Positions 53,866-62,917 are shown, counted from the first letter of the stretch. The stretch: 64,000 bases of DNA from Bradyrhizobium sp. CCBAU 53340 (GCF_015291645.1 NZ_CP030055.1:682001-746000); one strand, 5' to 3'. The notes: generated by a model from the sequence alone, not told the origin. Numbers and translations are program-made.

Positions 53866-53942
<77 letters not shown>

Positions 53943-53980
53943 ATTTTCACCTAATCGAGCGATGAAGAGACGCGCAGGGA

Positions 53981-55240
53981 TCACCGGCCAGCCTTGAGTT
54001 GGACGTCAGGCCGATCGGCGCTCTTCTGACTGGCGGATGGGGCAGCCGCTCGCTTTCGTCCAGGCCATGTCTGAACTCCCGGCAGGAGCCGTTCGAAGGT
54101 GATGAAATGAAGAACAAGCCAGATAAGTATGCTCCGCAACACACTTGCAGCGCGTCCCCCCAAGACGAAAAGCATCTGGTGATCGTTGGCATCAAGTGGG
54201 AAGAGTGCCGCGAACCGACCGACCGCAACAGCTTGTGCAAAGGTTGAGAAGCTAAATGGTCGGATGAGCCGACCCTGGTTCCGGGCGATGACCTGCTCCG
54301 CTGCATAGACGCCCGAAACTGCCGCCGCCAATGCAGATGCGCGAAACGGCGCGCCCGTCGGTCCATTCGGGTGCGCACTGTCGCCGACGGCGAGAATCGC
54401 GGGATGAGATACCGACCTCAAATCGGTTCCGACGACTACGCGATCTTGAGCATCAACCTCCAGCCCCGCCTGCGTCGCAATCGGGGGAGCACGCATTCCT
54501 GCCGCCCAGATGCATATGTCGAAAGGAAAGCGCCGCCCGCTGGCGGTATTCACCACATTGCTCTCAATCTCAATGACGCGTTCGTTGTCGACAAGCTCGA
54601 CGCCCAATCTTGTCAGGTCGCGTCTGACGACGGATTGAACCTTGGCGCTGCTGAAATCGCCAGCGCTCGTGAGGCTCAATAGCGTCACGCTCATGTTGGG
54701 CCATGTCGATTTGGCTTCGCCCGCAGCCTCGACGGAAAGCGGTCCGCCGCCAACAGCAAGTACGCGCGCGGAGCATCCAGCAAGTGCATGGAGCGCGGCT
54801 CGCAGCGCAGCGGCAGACCGCGGGTCCTCACCCGGATCAAGGCGAAAGGCATGCTGTAGCGCGCCAGGGGCATTGTCGGTGTCGACATGTGAACCCAGCG
54901 CGTAGATCAGTTGCTCGAAGGCAATAGTGCGCGGTGAACCGTCCTCTTCGATCGTGACCATGTTCCGCACGGGGTCGAGCGACAGCACGCGGGCGCGTAT
55001 GAACTGGACGTTGGTGCGGCGCAGATATCTTGAAAGGGACGCGATCCGCGGTTTTACCGGAGCGACCATCGACTCCTGCAGTCGAACACGCTCGACGAAC
55101 TGCTCACTACCGTTCACCAGTGCAACGCGAAGCCCGAGCCGGCGTCGACCCAGTCGAAGAGCCGCCATCATACCAGCGTATCCAGCCCCCAGAACCACGA
55201 CATCGTAGACTTCTTGACTTGAACCGAGTGATGGCGACAT
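53981..55240 (-). CDS. NDH-2-type FAD-dependent pyridine nucleotide oxidoreductase
   Basis: A 419-residue membrane-associated flavoprotein similar to type II NADH dehydrogenase. FAD site VVVLGAGYAGMMAALRL (GxGxxG), NAD site ARVLAVGGGPLSVEAAGE, and flavin-binding ILAVGDSAHPNGPTGAPFRASAL. The C-terminal part SILIWLVLHFITFERLLPG is amphipathic/hydrophobic and would dock to the membrane. ATG 55240 replaces a longer frame. It lies 43 bases downstream of a small membrane protein gene and forms an operon divergent from a TetR gene. It oxidises NADH and reduces quinone or another acceptor. Confidence 0.87.
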   Translation of the reverse strand: MSPSLGSSQEVYDVVVLGAGYAGMMAALRLGRRRLGLRVALVNGSEQFVERVRLQESMVAPVKPRIASLSRYLRRTNVQFIRARVLSLDPVRNMVTIEEDGSPRTIAFEQLIYALGSHVDTDNAPGALQHAFRLDPGEDPRSAAALRAALHALAGCSARVLAVGGGPLSVEAAGEAKSTWPNMSVTLLSLTSAGDFSSAKVQSVVRRDLTRLGVELVDNERVIEIESNVVNTASGRRFPFDICIWAAGMRAPPIATQAGLEVDAQDRVVVGTDLRSVSHPAILAVGDSAHPNGPTGAPFRASALAAAVSGVYAAEQVIARNQGRLIRPFSFSTFAQAVAVGRFAALFPLDANDHQMLFVLGGRAASVLRSILIWLVLHFITFERLLPGVQTWPGRKRAAAPSASQKSADRPDVQLKAGR

Positions 55241-55283
55241 CGATGACTTCCTCTGCACGCGCACTTTCTGTTTGGAGAAGAGG

Positions 55284-55688
55284 CTAGGCGTAGCGCGACG
55301 CGGCCATGGCGAGCGCTGCGACCGCGAGAAGAGCAGCCGCGCTACGGTAGCCCGTGGCCAATTGCGATCGCGCCCTTGCAGCATCGCCCGAGCACGTCCG
55401 CAGCCTCCGCAACGCGTTACGAATGATTGTTATTTGAATGACGAGCGCGACGATTGCCGCCACGGCGCCTGCGCCCAAAAGCTGCTCTGTGGGTCCAAAG
55501 GAACCCTCGTGCAACGCTTTCCAAAGGTAAGCACCTGACAGCAATGCCACGGCAGCCGCGCCCAACTGCGGAGTGAACAGTTGCTGACCATCATTCCCCG
55601 TCATCCGAGCGCATGCGAAGGTCGAGCCGGCCCAGAACGTGGCAGCGAGAACGTGGAGCGAAATGGCTATAACCAGAACTGGCTGCAT
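55284..55688 (-). CDS. Small four-helix membrane protein, CopD-like
   Basis: A 134-residue integral membrane protein with four helices: LVIAISLHVLAATFWAGSTFA (1), LFTPQLGAAAVALLSGAYLW (2), LLGAGAVAAIVALVIQITI (3), SAAALLAVAALAMAAS (4). His in ISLHVLAATFWAGS, an H-x6-W pattern, recalls the CopD/DUF2269 group, which may bind haem or copper. First gene of the operon with the NDH-2 gene. Exact function unknown; it could be an electron-transfer or anchoring partner. Confidence 0.7.
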   Translation of the reverse strand: MQPVLVIAISLHVLAATFWAGSTFACARMTGNDGQQLFTPQLGAAAVALLSGAYLWKALHEGSFGPTEQLLGAGAVAAIVALVIQITIIRNALRRLRTCSGDAARARSQLATGYRSAAALLAVAALAMAASRYA

Positions 55689-55720
55689 AGGGATTCGACC
55701 TTTTGCACGAAGCTATTTGG

Positions 55721-55737
55721 ATATACATAATGTATAT
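55721..55737. promoter_or_regulatory. TetR-type operator palindrome
   Basis: ATATACATAATGTATAT is a perfect 8-1-8 inverted repeat, located 20 bases upstream of the tetR-like start and 32 bases upstream of the membrane protein start. Its size and AT-rich form fit a TetR dimer site for autoregulation and control of the divergent operon. Confidence 0.75.
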
Positions 55738-55757
55738 TGAAATTCAAGAGGCGGAGC

Positions 55758-56363
55758 GTGCCTAAGCGTGCGTATGTCAGCGTGGCGCGAGCCCAGGCCG
55801 CCGCGGCGAAGCGGGACCAGGTCATTCAAGCCGCCGCACGGTTCCTTCGCGAGGAGGACAGCATCACCACCTTTTCGCTCGACGCAGTCGCAAAAGCGGC
55901 AAACGTGACGCGCTTGACGGTCTACAACCAATTCGGCTCAAGGCGCGGGCTGCTCGAAGCAGTCTTTGATGACATCGCCCGCCGGGGAGGGCTCGCACGC
56001 TTGGAGGACGCCGCTGCCCATTCCGACCCGGAAAAGGGGCTTGAGATGATGGTTCGGATCTTCTGCGAATTTTGGGGCAGCGACCCAGCTGTGGCGCGTC
56101 TTCATGACGCCATGGCGATTGATCAGGAGTTTGCCCAAGCACTCGTGGCGCGGAACGAGCGTCGGCGGCCCCTCATTGGAGAATTGATTGCACGAATAGC
56201 TGCCGAAGACATGCCGACGACCGCCAAGCGCGACGTTGTCGATCTGATTTACGTCCTTACCAGCTGCGCCACCTTTCGGATGCTCTCGGGAGCGAGATCT
56301 GCTGTCGAGATCTGCGCCTTGCTCACAAACGCCACGAAGGCAGCGGTGGCCAAGATCAAGTGA
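55758..56363 (+). CDS. TetR family transcription regulator
   Basis: A 201-residue regulator (GTG at 55758, AAGAGG 9 bases upstream; TTG at 55737 would add seven residues). Helix-turn-helix TFSLDAVAKAANVTRLTVYNQFGSRRGLLEAVFDDIA is at about 41-75; the remainder is a ligand-binding helical domain (DPAVARLHDAMAIDQEFAQALVARNERRRPLI). It is divergent from the NDH-2 operon and probably represses it through the palindrome at 55721-55737. The ligand is unknown. Confidence 0.9.
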   Translation: MPKRAYVSVARAQAAAAKRDQVIQAAARFLREEDSITTFSLDAVAKAANVTRLTVYNQFGSRRGLLEAVFDDIARRGGLARLEDAAAHSDPEKGLEMMVRIFCEFWGSDPAVARLHDAMAIDQEFAQALVARNERRRPLIGELIARIAAEDMPTTAKRDVVDLIYVLTSCATFRMLSGARSAVEICALLTNATKAAVAKIK

Positions 56364-56538
56364 AGGGCATACAAGCCGGCAGGTTGAATCCCGTCGTGAA
56401 AATCGACGAGCCAAACCAGCTAAGTCAGTCGCAGTCGACGCTTTCCGATGGAAAATTGTACGCCGTCATTCACCCGGACCTGATGGTCACTGATCGCGGC
56501 CGATTTGCTTCGCTGTTGTGAAAATTGCTAACAGAGGC

Positions 56539-56571
56539 GGCCGGGCTGGAAGTGCACCCTTCAGCCCGGCC
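56539..56571. other. Strong hairpin upstream of the metallohydrolase gene
   Basis: GGCCGGGCTG and CAGCCCGGCC pair around a 13-base loop whose GAAG/CTTC ends can extend the stem. No T-tract follows, so it is not a clear terminator; it could be in the leader of the gene that starts 27 bases later. Confidence 0.55.
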
Positions 56572-56597
56572 CATGTTTGCCTGATCCGGAGACGACG

Positions 56598-57737
56598 ATG
56601 CCTTTCGATTTGATCCTGCGCGGCGGGCGTGTGATCGACCCCTCGCAGAAGCTCGACGCCGTGACGGATGTGGCATTTTCGGGCGGCAAGGTCGCCGCCG
56701 TCGGCTCAGGGCTCAAGGCGGATCCTGGCACTCAAGTTCGCGACGTCTCGAATCACATCGTGACCCCCGGGCTGATCGATCTCCACACCCATGTCTATTG
56801 GGGCGGCACCTCGCTCGGTATCGATGCCGAGGAGTTCTGCCGCACCTCCGGCGTCACCACCTCGGTCGACACCGGCAGCGCCGGCCCCGGAAATTTCGCC
56901 GGCTTCCGCAAGCACGTGATCGAGCCGAGCCAGGTCCGCATCCTCGCCTATCTGCACGTCTCCCATGCCGGCATCTTCGGTTTCTCGCACCGGATCATGG
57001 TCGGCGAGAGCGAGGAATTGCGGCTGATGAATCCGGTCGAGGCAGCCAAGGTCGCCGATGCCAACCGCGAAGTCATCGTCGGGATCAAGGTGCGCGTCGG
57101 GCTGCACTCCTCGGGCACGTCAGGGGCGGTGCCGCTCGATATCGCGCTTCAAGTTGCCGACGAGGTCGGCATGCCCCTGATGGCGCATATCGACCACCCG
57201 CCGCCGACCTATGAAGAGGTGCTGGCGCGCCTTCGTCCCGGCGATGTGCTGACGCACGCATTCCGTCCTTTCCCGAATTCGCCGGCGACCGCGCAGGGCA
57301 CGGTGAAGAAGGCGGTGCTGGACGCGCGCGAGCGTGGCGTGCTGTTCGACATCGGCCACGGCAAGGGCTCGTTCGCGTTCAAGACCGCACGTGCGATGCT
57401 CGCCAACGGTTTCTATCCGGACACCATCTCCTCCGATATCCACCAGCTCTGCATCGACGGCCCGGCCTTCGACCAGGTGACGACCATGTCGAAATTCCTC
57501 TGCATGGGCGTGTCGCTGCCGGACGTGATCAAGGCGTCGACCGAGAATGCCGCGATGGCACTTCGGCGGCCCGAACTCGGCAGCCTCAAGCCCGGCAGCG
57601 TCGGCGATGCCACGCTGATCTCGGTGAAGGAAGGCCAGTTCGACTATGAGGACGTCGTTGGTGAGCACCTGATCGGCGACAAGAAGATCGTTTCCGAAGG
57701 TGTCATCATCGGCGGCCGCTGGTGGCACCCGACGTAG
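56598..57737 (+). CDS. Amidohydrolase/deacetylase family metallohydrolase
   Basis: A 379-residue zinc-type hydrolase of the amidohydrolase superfamily, close to the EF0837-like deacetylase group. Metal ligands: HTH in GLIDLHTHVYWG, Lys in IVGIKVRVG (candidate carbamylated Lys), His in LMAHIDHPPP, His in VLTHAFRPFP, and Asp in TISSDIHQL. ATG at 56598; GGAGACG upstream. It would cleave an amide or cyclic amide; the substrate is unknown. A peptide-type binding protein gene is convergent downstream. Confidence 0.88.
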   Translation: MPFDLILRGGRVIDPSQKLDAVTDVAFSGGKVAAVGSGLKADPGTQVRDVSNHIVTPGLIDLHTHVYWGGTSLGIDAEEFCRTSGVTTSVDTGSAGPGNFAGFRKHVIEPSQVRILAYLHVSHAGIFGFSHRIMVGESEELRLMNPVEAAKVADANREVIVGIKVRVGLHSSGTSGAVPLDIALQVADEVGMPLMAHIDHPPPTYEEVLARLRPGDVLTHAFRPFPNSPATAQGTVKKAVLDARERGVLFDIGHGKGSFAFKTARAMLANGFYPDTISSDIHQLCIDGPAFDQVTTMSKFLCMGVSLPDVIKASTENAAMALRRPELGSLKPGSVGDATLISVKEGQFDYEDVVGEHLIGDKKIVSEGVIIGGRWWHPT

Positions 57738-57757
57738 CGCTTCGTCATTCGTTTGTG

Positions 57758-57803
57758 GTCGTCCCGGCCCCCCGTGCGCAATTGCGCACTAGGCCAGGAC
57801 GAC
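57758..57803. repeat. Short family A-type repeat
   Basis: GTCGTCCCGGCC and GGCCAGGACGAC surround GTGCGCAATTGCGCAC (57774-57789), a perfect 16-base palindrome found also at 761-776. Sits between convergent genes. Confidence 0.7.
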
Positions 57804-57846
57804 ACCGAATGTGTGGTCGAGCCGCTCTCCAAGCGGGTCCAGCACC

Positions 57847-59457
57847 CTACTCTTTCTTCTCGACATTCCAGAACATCGGCGTCGCCGGGCCGTCGATCAC
57901 GCCGGTGACCGATTTGCGCCATGCGCTCGGCGCCTGGAACTGGCCAAGCGGAACATAGATGACCTGATCGTAGGCTTCCTTCTGCACCTCGAGCGCGATC
58001 TTCTTGCTCTCCTCGGGCGAGGTCGCGCGGGCAAAGGCGTCGCGCAGCTGCTCGAGCTTGGCGTCTTCGGACCAACCGTACCAGCCGCCACTCGTGCCCT
58101 TGCCGCCCATCGGGACGTTAACCAGTGGATTCAAGGAGTCGGCCGCGCCCTGGTAGGTGAAGAACATGTTCCAGCCGCCTTCCTTCGGCGACTTCTGGTT
58201 GGCGCGGCGAGTGACCACGGTCTGCCAGTCCATCGCCTGAAGGTCGACCTTGAAACCGGCCTCGCGCAACAGCTGCGCGACCACGACCGGCTGCGCCTTC
58301 AGCAGGATCTGATCGGTCGGCGCCAGGATCACCACGGGCGTGCCGTCATAGCCGGACTCGGCCAACGCCTTCTTGGCGTCGGCCATGCCGTTGCCCTTGA
58401 TCAGGGTCTCGCCGCCGGCATCGCTGCCCAGCGGCGTATCGCAGATGAAGAACGCGCCGCACAGCTTGTAGTATTTGGGATTGCCGATCTGCGCGTCGAG
58501 CACGTCCTTCTGGTTGATCGCGAGCATCGCGGCGCGGCGGATTTTCACATTGTCGAACGGCGGATGCAGGAAGTTCATTCGGCCGAACGACTGAAAGCCG
58601 AACTTGTTCAGGATGGAAACAGTGATGTCCGGATTGGATTCGAGCGCGGGCAGCATATCGAACGGCGGCGTTTCGACGAAATCGACATCGCCGGATTGAA
58701 GCGCGTTGAGCGCGGTCTGCGCGTCCGGCATCGTGATCCACTCGACGCGGTCGACTTTGACCACCTTGCCGCCCGATGTCCATTCGGCCGGCTCCTTGCG
58801 CGGCACATAGTCGGTGTTCTTTTCATAGACAGCTTTCACGCCAGGCTGGAATTCGGCAGCCACGAACTTGAATGGGCCGGAGCCGATCTGCTCCGGAATC
58901 TGCTGGGTGATCGGGGTCTCTGCCAACCGCTTCGGCATCATGAAGGCGACAACGGCCGACGGCTTGGCGATCGTCTCCAGCACGAGGCCATAGGGCTCCT
59001 TCAGCCTGAGGACGATCGTTTTGGCATCCGCGGCCTCAATGCCTGCCGTGAAGTCCATCAGCTTGCGCGCCATGCCGTCGACGCTCGCGCCCCAGCGCTT
59101 CAGCGAGGCAACGCAATCTTCCGCCGTCACCGGCGCTCCGTCATGCCACTTCAGGCCGCTGCGCAAGGTGAAGGTGTAAGTTAGCTTGTCCGCGGACACT
59201 GTCCAGTCCGCCATCTGCGGCCGCACCTTGAAGCTGGAATCGATGCCGACCAGCGTGTCGTAAACCATGTAGCCATGGTCGCGGGTGATGATGGCCGTCG
59301 TGAAGCCGGGGTCGGTGACGCGAAGGTCCGACTGCATCACCGCGGTCAGGGTCGTCTTCCCGGTCGCAGCCGATGCAGCCGACGTCCATGCCGCGGTAAG
59401 TGCCGATGGTGCGACAGCTGCAAGCTGAAGCAGTTTCCGCCGCGAGACGTGAGCCAT
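57847..59457 (-). CDS. ABC transporter substrate-binding protein, peptide/family 5 type
   Basis: A 536-residue periplasmic solute-binding protein of the dipeptide/oligopeptide/nickel class. The signal MAHVSRRKLLQLAAVAPSALTAAWTSAASAA has RRK plus a hydrophobic stretch, so it may use Tat. The mature body has LRSGLKWHDGAPVTAEDCVASLKRWG, the family 5 signature, and RRAAMLAINQKDVL. No permease or ATPase genes are adjacent. It is convergent with the metallohydrolase gene; a shared amide-type substrate is possible. ATG at 59457 was preferred to the unlikely 150-residue extension. Confidence 0.9.
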   Translation of the reverse strand: MAHVSRRKLLQLAAVAPSALTAAWTSAASAATGKTTLTAVMQSDLRVTDPGFTTAIITRDHGYMVYDTLVGIDSSFKVRPQMADWTVSADKLTYTFTLRSGLKWHDGAPVTAEDCVASLKRWGASVDGMARKLMDFTAGIEAADAKTIVLRLKEPYGLVLETIAKPSAVVAFMMPKRLAETPITQQIPEQIGSGPFKFVAAEFQPGVKAVYEKNTDYVPRKEPAEWTSGGKVVKVDRVEWITMPDAQTALNALQSGDVDFVETPPFDMLPALESNPDITVSILNKFGFQSFGRMNFLHPPFDNVKIRRAAMLAINQKDVLDAQIGNPKYYKLCGAFFICDTPLGSDAGGETLIKGNGMADAKKALAESGYDGTPVVILAPTDQILLKAQPVVVAQLLREAGFKVDLQAMDWQTVVTRRANQKSPKEGGWNMFFTYQGAADSLNPLVNVPMGGKGTSGGWYGWSEDAKLEQLRDAFARATSPEESKKIALEVQKEAYDQVIYVPLGQFQAPSAWRKSVTGVIDGPATPMFWNVEKKE

Positions 59458-59637
59458 TCGCAATTCTCCCGGTGAAAGCGAGACGGGTCGGCGGCTGCCG
59501 ATGACGGGCAGCGTATGGCGGGGAGCCGCACGTGACAAGCAGGGATGCTTCCGCCGATCTGAATTCGTTGGCGATCGGGCAGGGGCTGTGCCGCCGAGAC
59601 CGGCGGTGCAGCAATCTTTGAAAGTCGCTTCGCTTTT

Positions 59638-59817
59638 GACGGATGCGCAAGGCCAGTCGCGTCCCGCCTGCATGACCGCCTTGTCTCGGAGATCCCGCAA
59701 TGGCGGCTCTTGCGATCCTCCATCGCCTTCGACTGGGGCTTTTCGGACCTCTCCCATTTCGCTCGAGGGTTCAAGCAGCGCTTCGGCTGCCGCCCGCGCG
59801 ATTGGCGGGTGCGGTGA
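59638..59817 (+). pseudogene. Remnant of an AraC-family regulator
   Basis: The frame reads SSIAFDWGFSDLSHFARGFKQRFGCRPRDWRVR just before a TGA at 59815-59817, which is the second helix-turn-helix of AraC-type regulators. The region before it no longer resembles the family, and no start or N-terminal domain is present. It is a decayed 3' end, lying between a binding protein gene and an acyl-CoA dehydrogenase gene. Confidence 0.75.
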
Positions 59818-59929
59818 GGGAGGTGGGTGAGGGGAGGCTTGCGGCAATGCCGCAGCCCCGATCTTCGCCGGGACGACAGTGTTTTTGTGGAAGCCAAACT
59901 GCTTCAAACGCCATTCGCTTGAAGCAGAA

Positions 59930-61090
59930 CTACAGTGACCTCGCGATCAAGAGCTTCATGATTTCGTTGGTGCCGCCATAGATCTTCTGGATGCGGGAAT
60001 CGATGAAGATGCGCGAGATCGGGTATTCCTGCATGTAGCCATAGCCGCCAAACAGCTGGAGGCATTCGTCAGCGGTCTGCACCTGCTTGTCCGAACACCA
60101 ATATTTCGCCATCGACGCGGTGACGGTGTCGAGGTCCTTCGCCACCAGGCGCTCGATGCACCAGTCGACGAAGACGCGCGCGATCATCGCTTCGGTCTTG
60201 CGCTCGGCAAGCGTGAAGGCGGTGTTCTGGAAGTCCATCAGCGGCTTGCCGAACGCTTTCCGCTCCTTGGTGTATTCGGTGGTCAGCCGGACCGCGCGCT
60301 CCATCGAGGCGACGGCGCCGACCGCGAGCGCGAGGCGCTCCTGCGGCAATTGCTGCATCAGCTGGACAAAGCCCTGGCCCTCGTCCTTGCCGAGCAGGTT
60401 TTCCGGCGGCACGGTGACGTTATCGAAGAACAGTTCCGACGTGTCGGAGGCGTGCAGGCCGATCTTGTCGAGGTTGCGCCCGCGCTTGTAGCCTTCGGCA
60501 CCCTCGGTCTCGACCACGATCAGTGAGATCCCCTTAGCGCCTGCCTCGCCGGTGCGCGCGACCACGACGACGAGATCGGCGGCCTGGCCGTTGGTAATGA
60601 ACGTCTTCTGGCCATTGATGACGTAGGAATTGCCCTGCTTCTTCGCGGTGGTCTTGACGGCCTGCAGGTCCGAGCCGGTGCCGGGCTCGGTCATGGCGAT
60701 TGCGCCGACCATCTCTCCGCTCGCCATCTTCGGCAGCCAGCGCTTCTTCTGCTCCTCAGAGCCGTAATTGAGGATGTAATGGGCGACGATGGCGCTGTGC
60801 ACGGAGACGCCCGTCGTCAGCTCCGGTACCGTGCTTTCGAGATCGTCCAGCACTGCCGCGTCATAAGCAAAGCTCGCACCCAGCCCGCCATATTCCTCCG
60901 GCACGCTCGCGAGCAGTGCGCCCATCTCGCCGAGCCCGCGCCAGGCGAAGCGGTCGACCATCTTCTGCTCGCGCCATTTCTCCGCGTGCGGCGCCAGGTC
61001 CTTGGCGAGATACTTCCGGAACTGGTCGCGGAAGACGTCGAGCTCTTCGGTCATCCAGGAGGAGCGGTAGGACATGGCGGCCTCGGTCAT
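59930..61090 (-). CDS. Acyl-CoA dehydrogenase
   Basis: A 386-residue acyl-CoA dehydrogenase (start ATG 61090; ATG 61075 is an alternative). Conserved segments: GEMGALLASVPEEYGGLG, AIAMTEPGTGSDLQAVKTTAKK (FAD site), NGQKTFITNGQAADLVVVVART, and IQKIYGGTNEIMKLLIARSL at the end, the standard C-terminal signature with no extension. It is a usual mid-chain-type homotetramer. SDR and TetR genes upstream suggest a separately controlled lipid pathway. Confidence 0.95.
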   Translation of the reverse strand: MTEAAMSYRSSWMTEELDVFRDQFRKYLAKDLAPHAEKWREQKMVDRFAWRGLGEMGALLASVPEEYGGLGASFAYDAAVLDDLESTVPELTTGVSVHSAIVAHYILNYGSEEQKKRWLPKMASGEMVGAIAMTEPGTGSDLQAVKTTAKKQGNSYVINGQKTFITNGQAADLVVVVARTGEAGAKGISLIVVETEGAEGYKRGRNLDKIGLHASDTSELFFDNVTVPPENLLGKDEGQGFVQLMQQLPQERLALAVGAVASMERAVRLTTEYTKERKAFGKPLMDFQNTAFTLAERKTEAMIARVFVDWCIERLVAKDLDTVTASMAKYWCSDKQVQTADECLQLFGGYGYMQEYPISRIFIDSRIQKIYGGTNEIMKLLIARSL

Positions 61091-61210
61091 TGATGGCGAT
61101 GTGCCCGCCCAGCCCTGCCACAAGGCCAGATGCGGGCGCAAGCCCGCCGCCTTGCTACGCCTGCCGAAGCCGTCAATGATTGTGTCTTGAGGCTGCGCCT
61201 GGACGATGCC

Positions 61211-62155
61211 CTATCCCGCCTGCGCGGTCTTGCCACCGTCGACGACGAACTGGGCGCCCGTCGTGTAGGGGTGATCATCCGAGGCGAGCACCAGCGCGAA
61301 GGCTGCGATCTCCTCCGGCCTCGCCACGCGTTGCATCCCCGGCACATGGCTTTTGGCCCATTGCGCGATGGCGATGTGCCAGGCTGCGTCGGGAAGATTT
61401 TCCATGCCGGCAAGCCTGCGGATGAACGGCGTGTCCGTGGTGCCGGGGATCAGGGTGTTGATGCGGATGCCATGCTGGGCATATTCGAGCGCGGCGGCCT
61501 GGACCATGCCGACAAGCCCGCGCTTGGCCGCGGAATAGGCCGAGCGCTTCGCCGTCGTGGCGATGGCGTTGGATGACGATGTGACGACGATCGATCCACC
61601 CTTCTCCAGCATGTGCGGAATCTGGTACTTCATCGACAGGAACACGCCGCGCAGGTCGGTGTTGATCACGTCGTCGAATTCGGCGGCGCTGTACTGATGC
61701 AGCGGCTTTTCGATAGAGATGCCCGCGTTGTTGAAAGCCACGTCGAGCCGGCCATGAAGATCGATCGTCTTGTCGACCAGGGCCTTGACCTCGGCTTCGT
61801 TGCGGACGTCGGCCCGGACGAACGCCGCGGTGCCGCCGCCCGCCTTGATCTCGTCTTCCACCTGAGCCCCGCGCTCGACATTGCGGCCGCAGAACACCAC
61901 CTTGCCGCCTTCGGCGGCGAACATCAGCGCGGCGGCGCGGCCGATGCCGGAGGTACCGCCTGTTACGATGACGACCTTGTCGGTGAAGCGCTGGCGGCCG
62001 CTCGGCTTCTGCTGGGGCAGGGCCGCGCCCTGACTGAGCGCCACGCCGCCGACGAGGCCGCTGAGGGCACTCGTCAGCATGCCCAGCACGGCTCCGCCGA
62101 CCAGATGGCGCCGTTTCATCGGGGAGGTCGCGGTGCTATGCTCCGTTTCGGTCAT
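61211..62155 (-). CDS. Short-chain dehydrogenase/reductase with N-terminal export signal
   Basis: A 314-residue classical SDR: VTGGTSGIGRAAALMF (cofactor), NNAG, Ser in VTSSSNAIATT, and YSAAK catalytic pair. Unlike normal SDRs it has a 55-residue leader: MKRRHLVGGAVLGMLTSALSGLVGGVALS, with twin Arg followed by a hydrophobic segment, which may be a Tat signal or a membrane anchor. Cofactor-dependent enzymes exported folded fit Tat. ATG at 62155. Divergent from a TetR-type regulator gene across a double operator-like sequence. Confidence 0.85.
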   Translation of the reverse strand: MTETEHSTATSPMKRRHLVGGAVLGMLTSALSGLVGGVALSQGAALPQQKPSGRQRFTDKVVIVTGGTSGIGRAAALMFAAEGGKVVFCGRNVERGAQVEDEIKAGGGTAAFVRADVRNEAEVKALVDKTIDLHGRLDVAFNNAGISIEKPLHQYSAAEFDDVINTDLRGVFLSMKYQIPHMLEKGGSIVVTSSSNAIATTAKRSAYSAAKRGLVGMVQAAALEYAQHGIRINTLIPGTTDTPFIRRLAGMENLPDAAWHIAIAQWAKSHVPGMQRVARPEEIAAFALVLASDDHPYTTGAQFVVDGGKTAQAG

Positions 62156-62176
62156 TTCGAACTCCCGGCTGGTCAA

Positions 62177-62223
62177 TCTAAACAGTGTTAAGATAGATAG
62201 ACCCCAATCTGAACAGTGTCAAG
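62177..62223. promoter_or_regulatory. Two direct copies of an operator-like motif
   Basis: TCTAAACAGTGTTAAG (62177-62192) and TCTGAACAGTGTCAAG (62208-62223) differ at two bases and are 31 bases apart, about three helical turns. Each is a partial palindrome around ACAGTGT. They cover the divergent region between the SDR and TetR genes. Confidence 0.7.
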
Positions 62224-62230
62224 TTTGCGC

Positions 62231-62917
62231 ATGACGAAACCGATCGCGCCCGCGCGCGCCAAGCCGAGCCGCAAGGTTCCGAAGCCGGAAGCCGGCTATC
62301 ATCATGGTGAGCTTCAGGAAGCCCTGATCGCGGCGAGCGAAGCCATTCTCGCCGAGCACGGCGCCGAGGGGTTCACCTTGCGCGAGGCCGCCCGCCGCGC
62401 CGGCGTGTCCCCGGCCGCGCCGTCGCATCATTTCGGCAATGCACAGGGTCTTTTGACCGAGGTGGCGATCCGCGGCTATGAGGCGCTCGCCGGCGCGCTG
62501 CGTGATGCGGCATCCCGCAAGCAGGGCGCGCGCGAACAGCTCCATGCCCAGGGCCTCGCTTATGTCGAATTCGCGCTGAAGCACCCCGGCCGCTTCCAGA
62601 TGATGTTTGCCAACAAGCGCCTCGTTGCCGACGATCCGCGTCTCGCCCAGGCGAGTAGGGCGGCCGGCCGCGAGTTCGAGATCATCATCGCCGAGCTTGT
62701 CGGTGGGACGCCGCGGCAGGCGAAGACCGCGGCTGCGGCGGCCTGGTCCACCGTTCACGGCTTTGCCAAGCTTGCCCTCGAAGACAAATTCGGTTCAGGA
62801 AAGAGCGAGGCCGGATACCGCGAGATCATGACGACGCTCAATCACGTCCTGAACTATCTCTGGCCGGTGAATAGCGCGCGGCGCCAAAATGCAGATCGCG
62901 GGGTGAATGGGTCATGA
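62231..62917 (+). CDS. TetR family transcription regulator
   Basis: A 228-residue regulator. The N-terminal extension TKPIAPARAKPSRKVPKPEAG is basic; HTH is in GFTLREAARRAGVSPAAPSHHFGNAQGLLTEVAIRGYEAL (about residues 47-86); the C-terminal part with FQMMFANKRLVADDPRLAQASRAA resembles the WHG-type TetR domain. It probably controls the divergent SDR gene, itself, and the hydrolase overlapping its end (ATGA). Its operator is likely the repeated ACAGTGT site just upstream. Confidence 0.9.
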   Translation: MTKPIAPARAKPSRKVPKPEAGYHHGELQEALIAASEAILAEHGAEGFTLREAARRAGVSPAAPSHHFGNAQGLLTEVAIRGYEALAGALRDAASRKQGAREQLHAQGLAYVEFALKHPGRFQMMFANKRLVADDPRLAQASRAAGREFEIIIAELVGGTPRQAKTAAAAAWSTVHGFAKLALEDKFGSGKSEAGYREIMTTLNHVLNYLWPVNSARRQNADRGVNGS

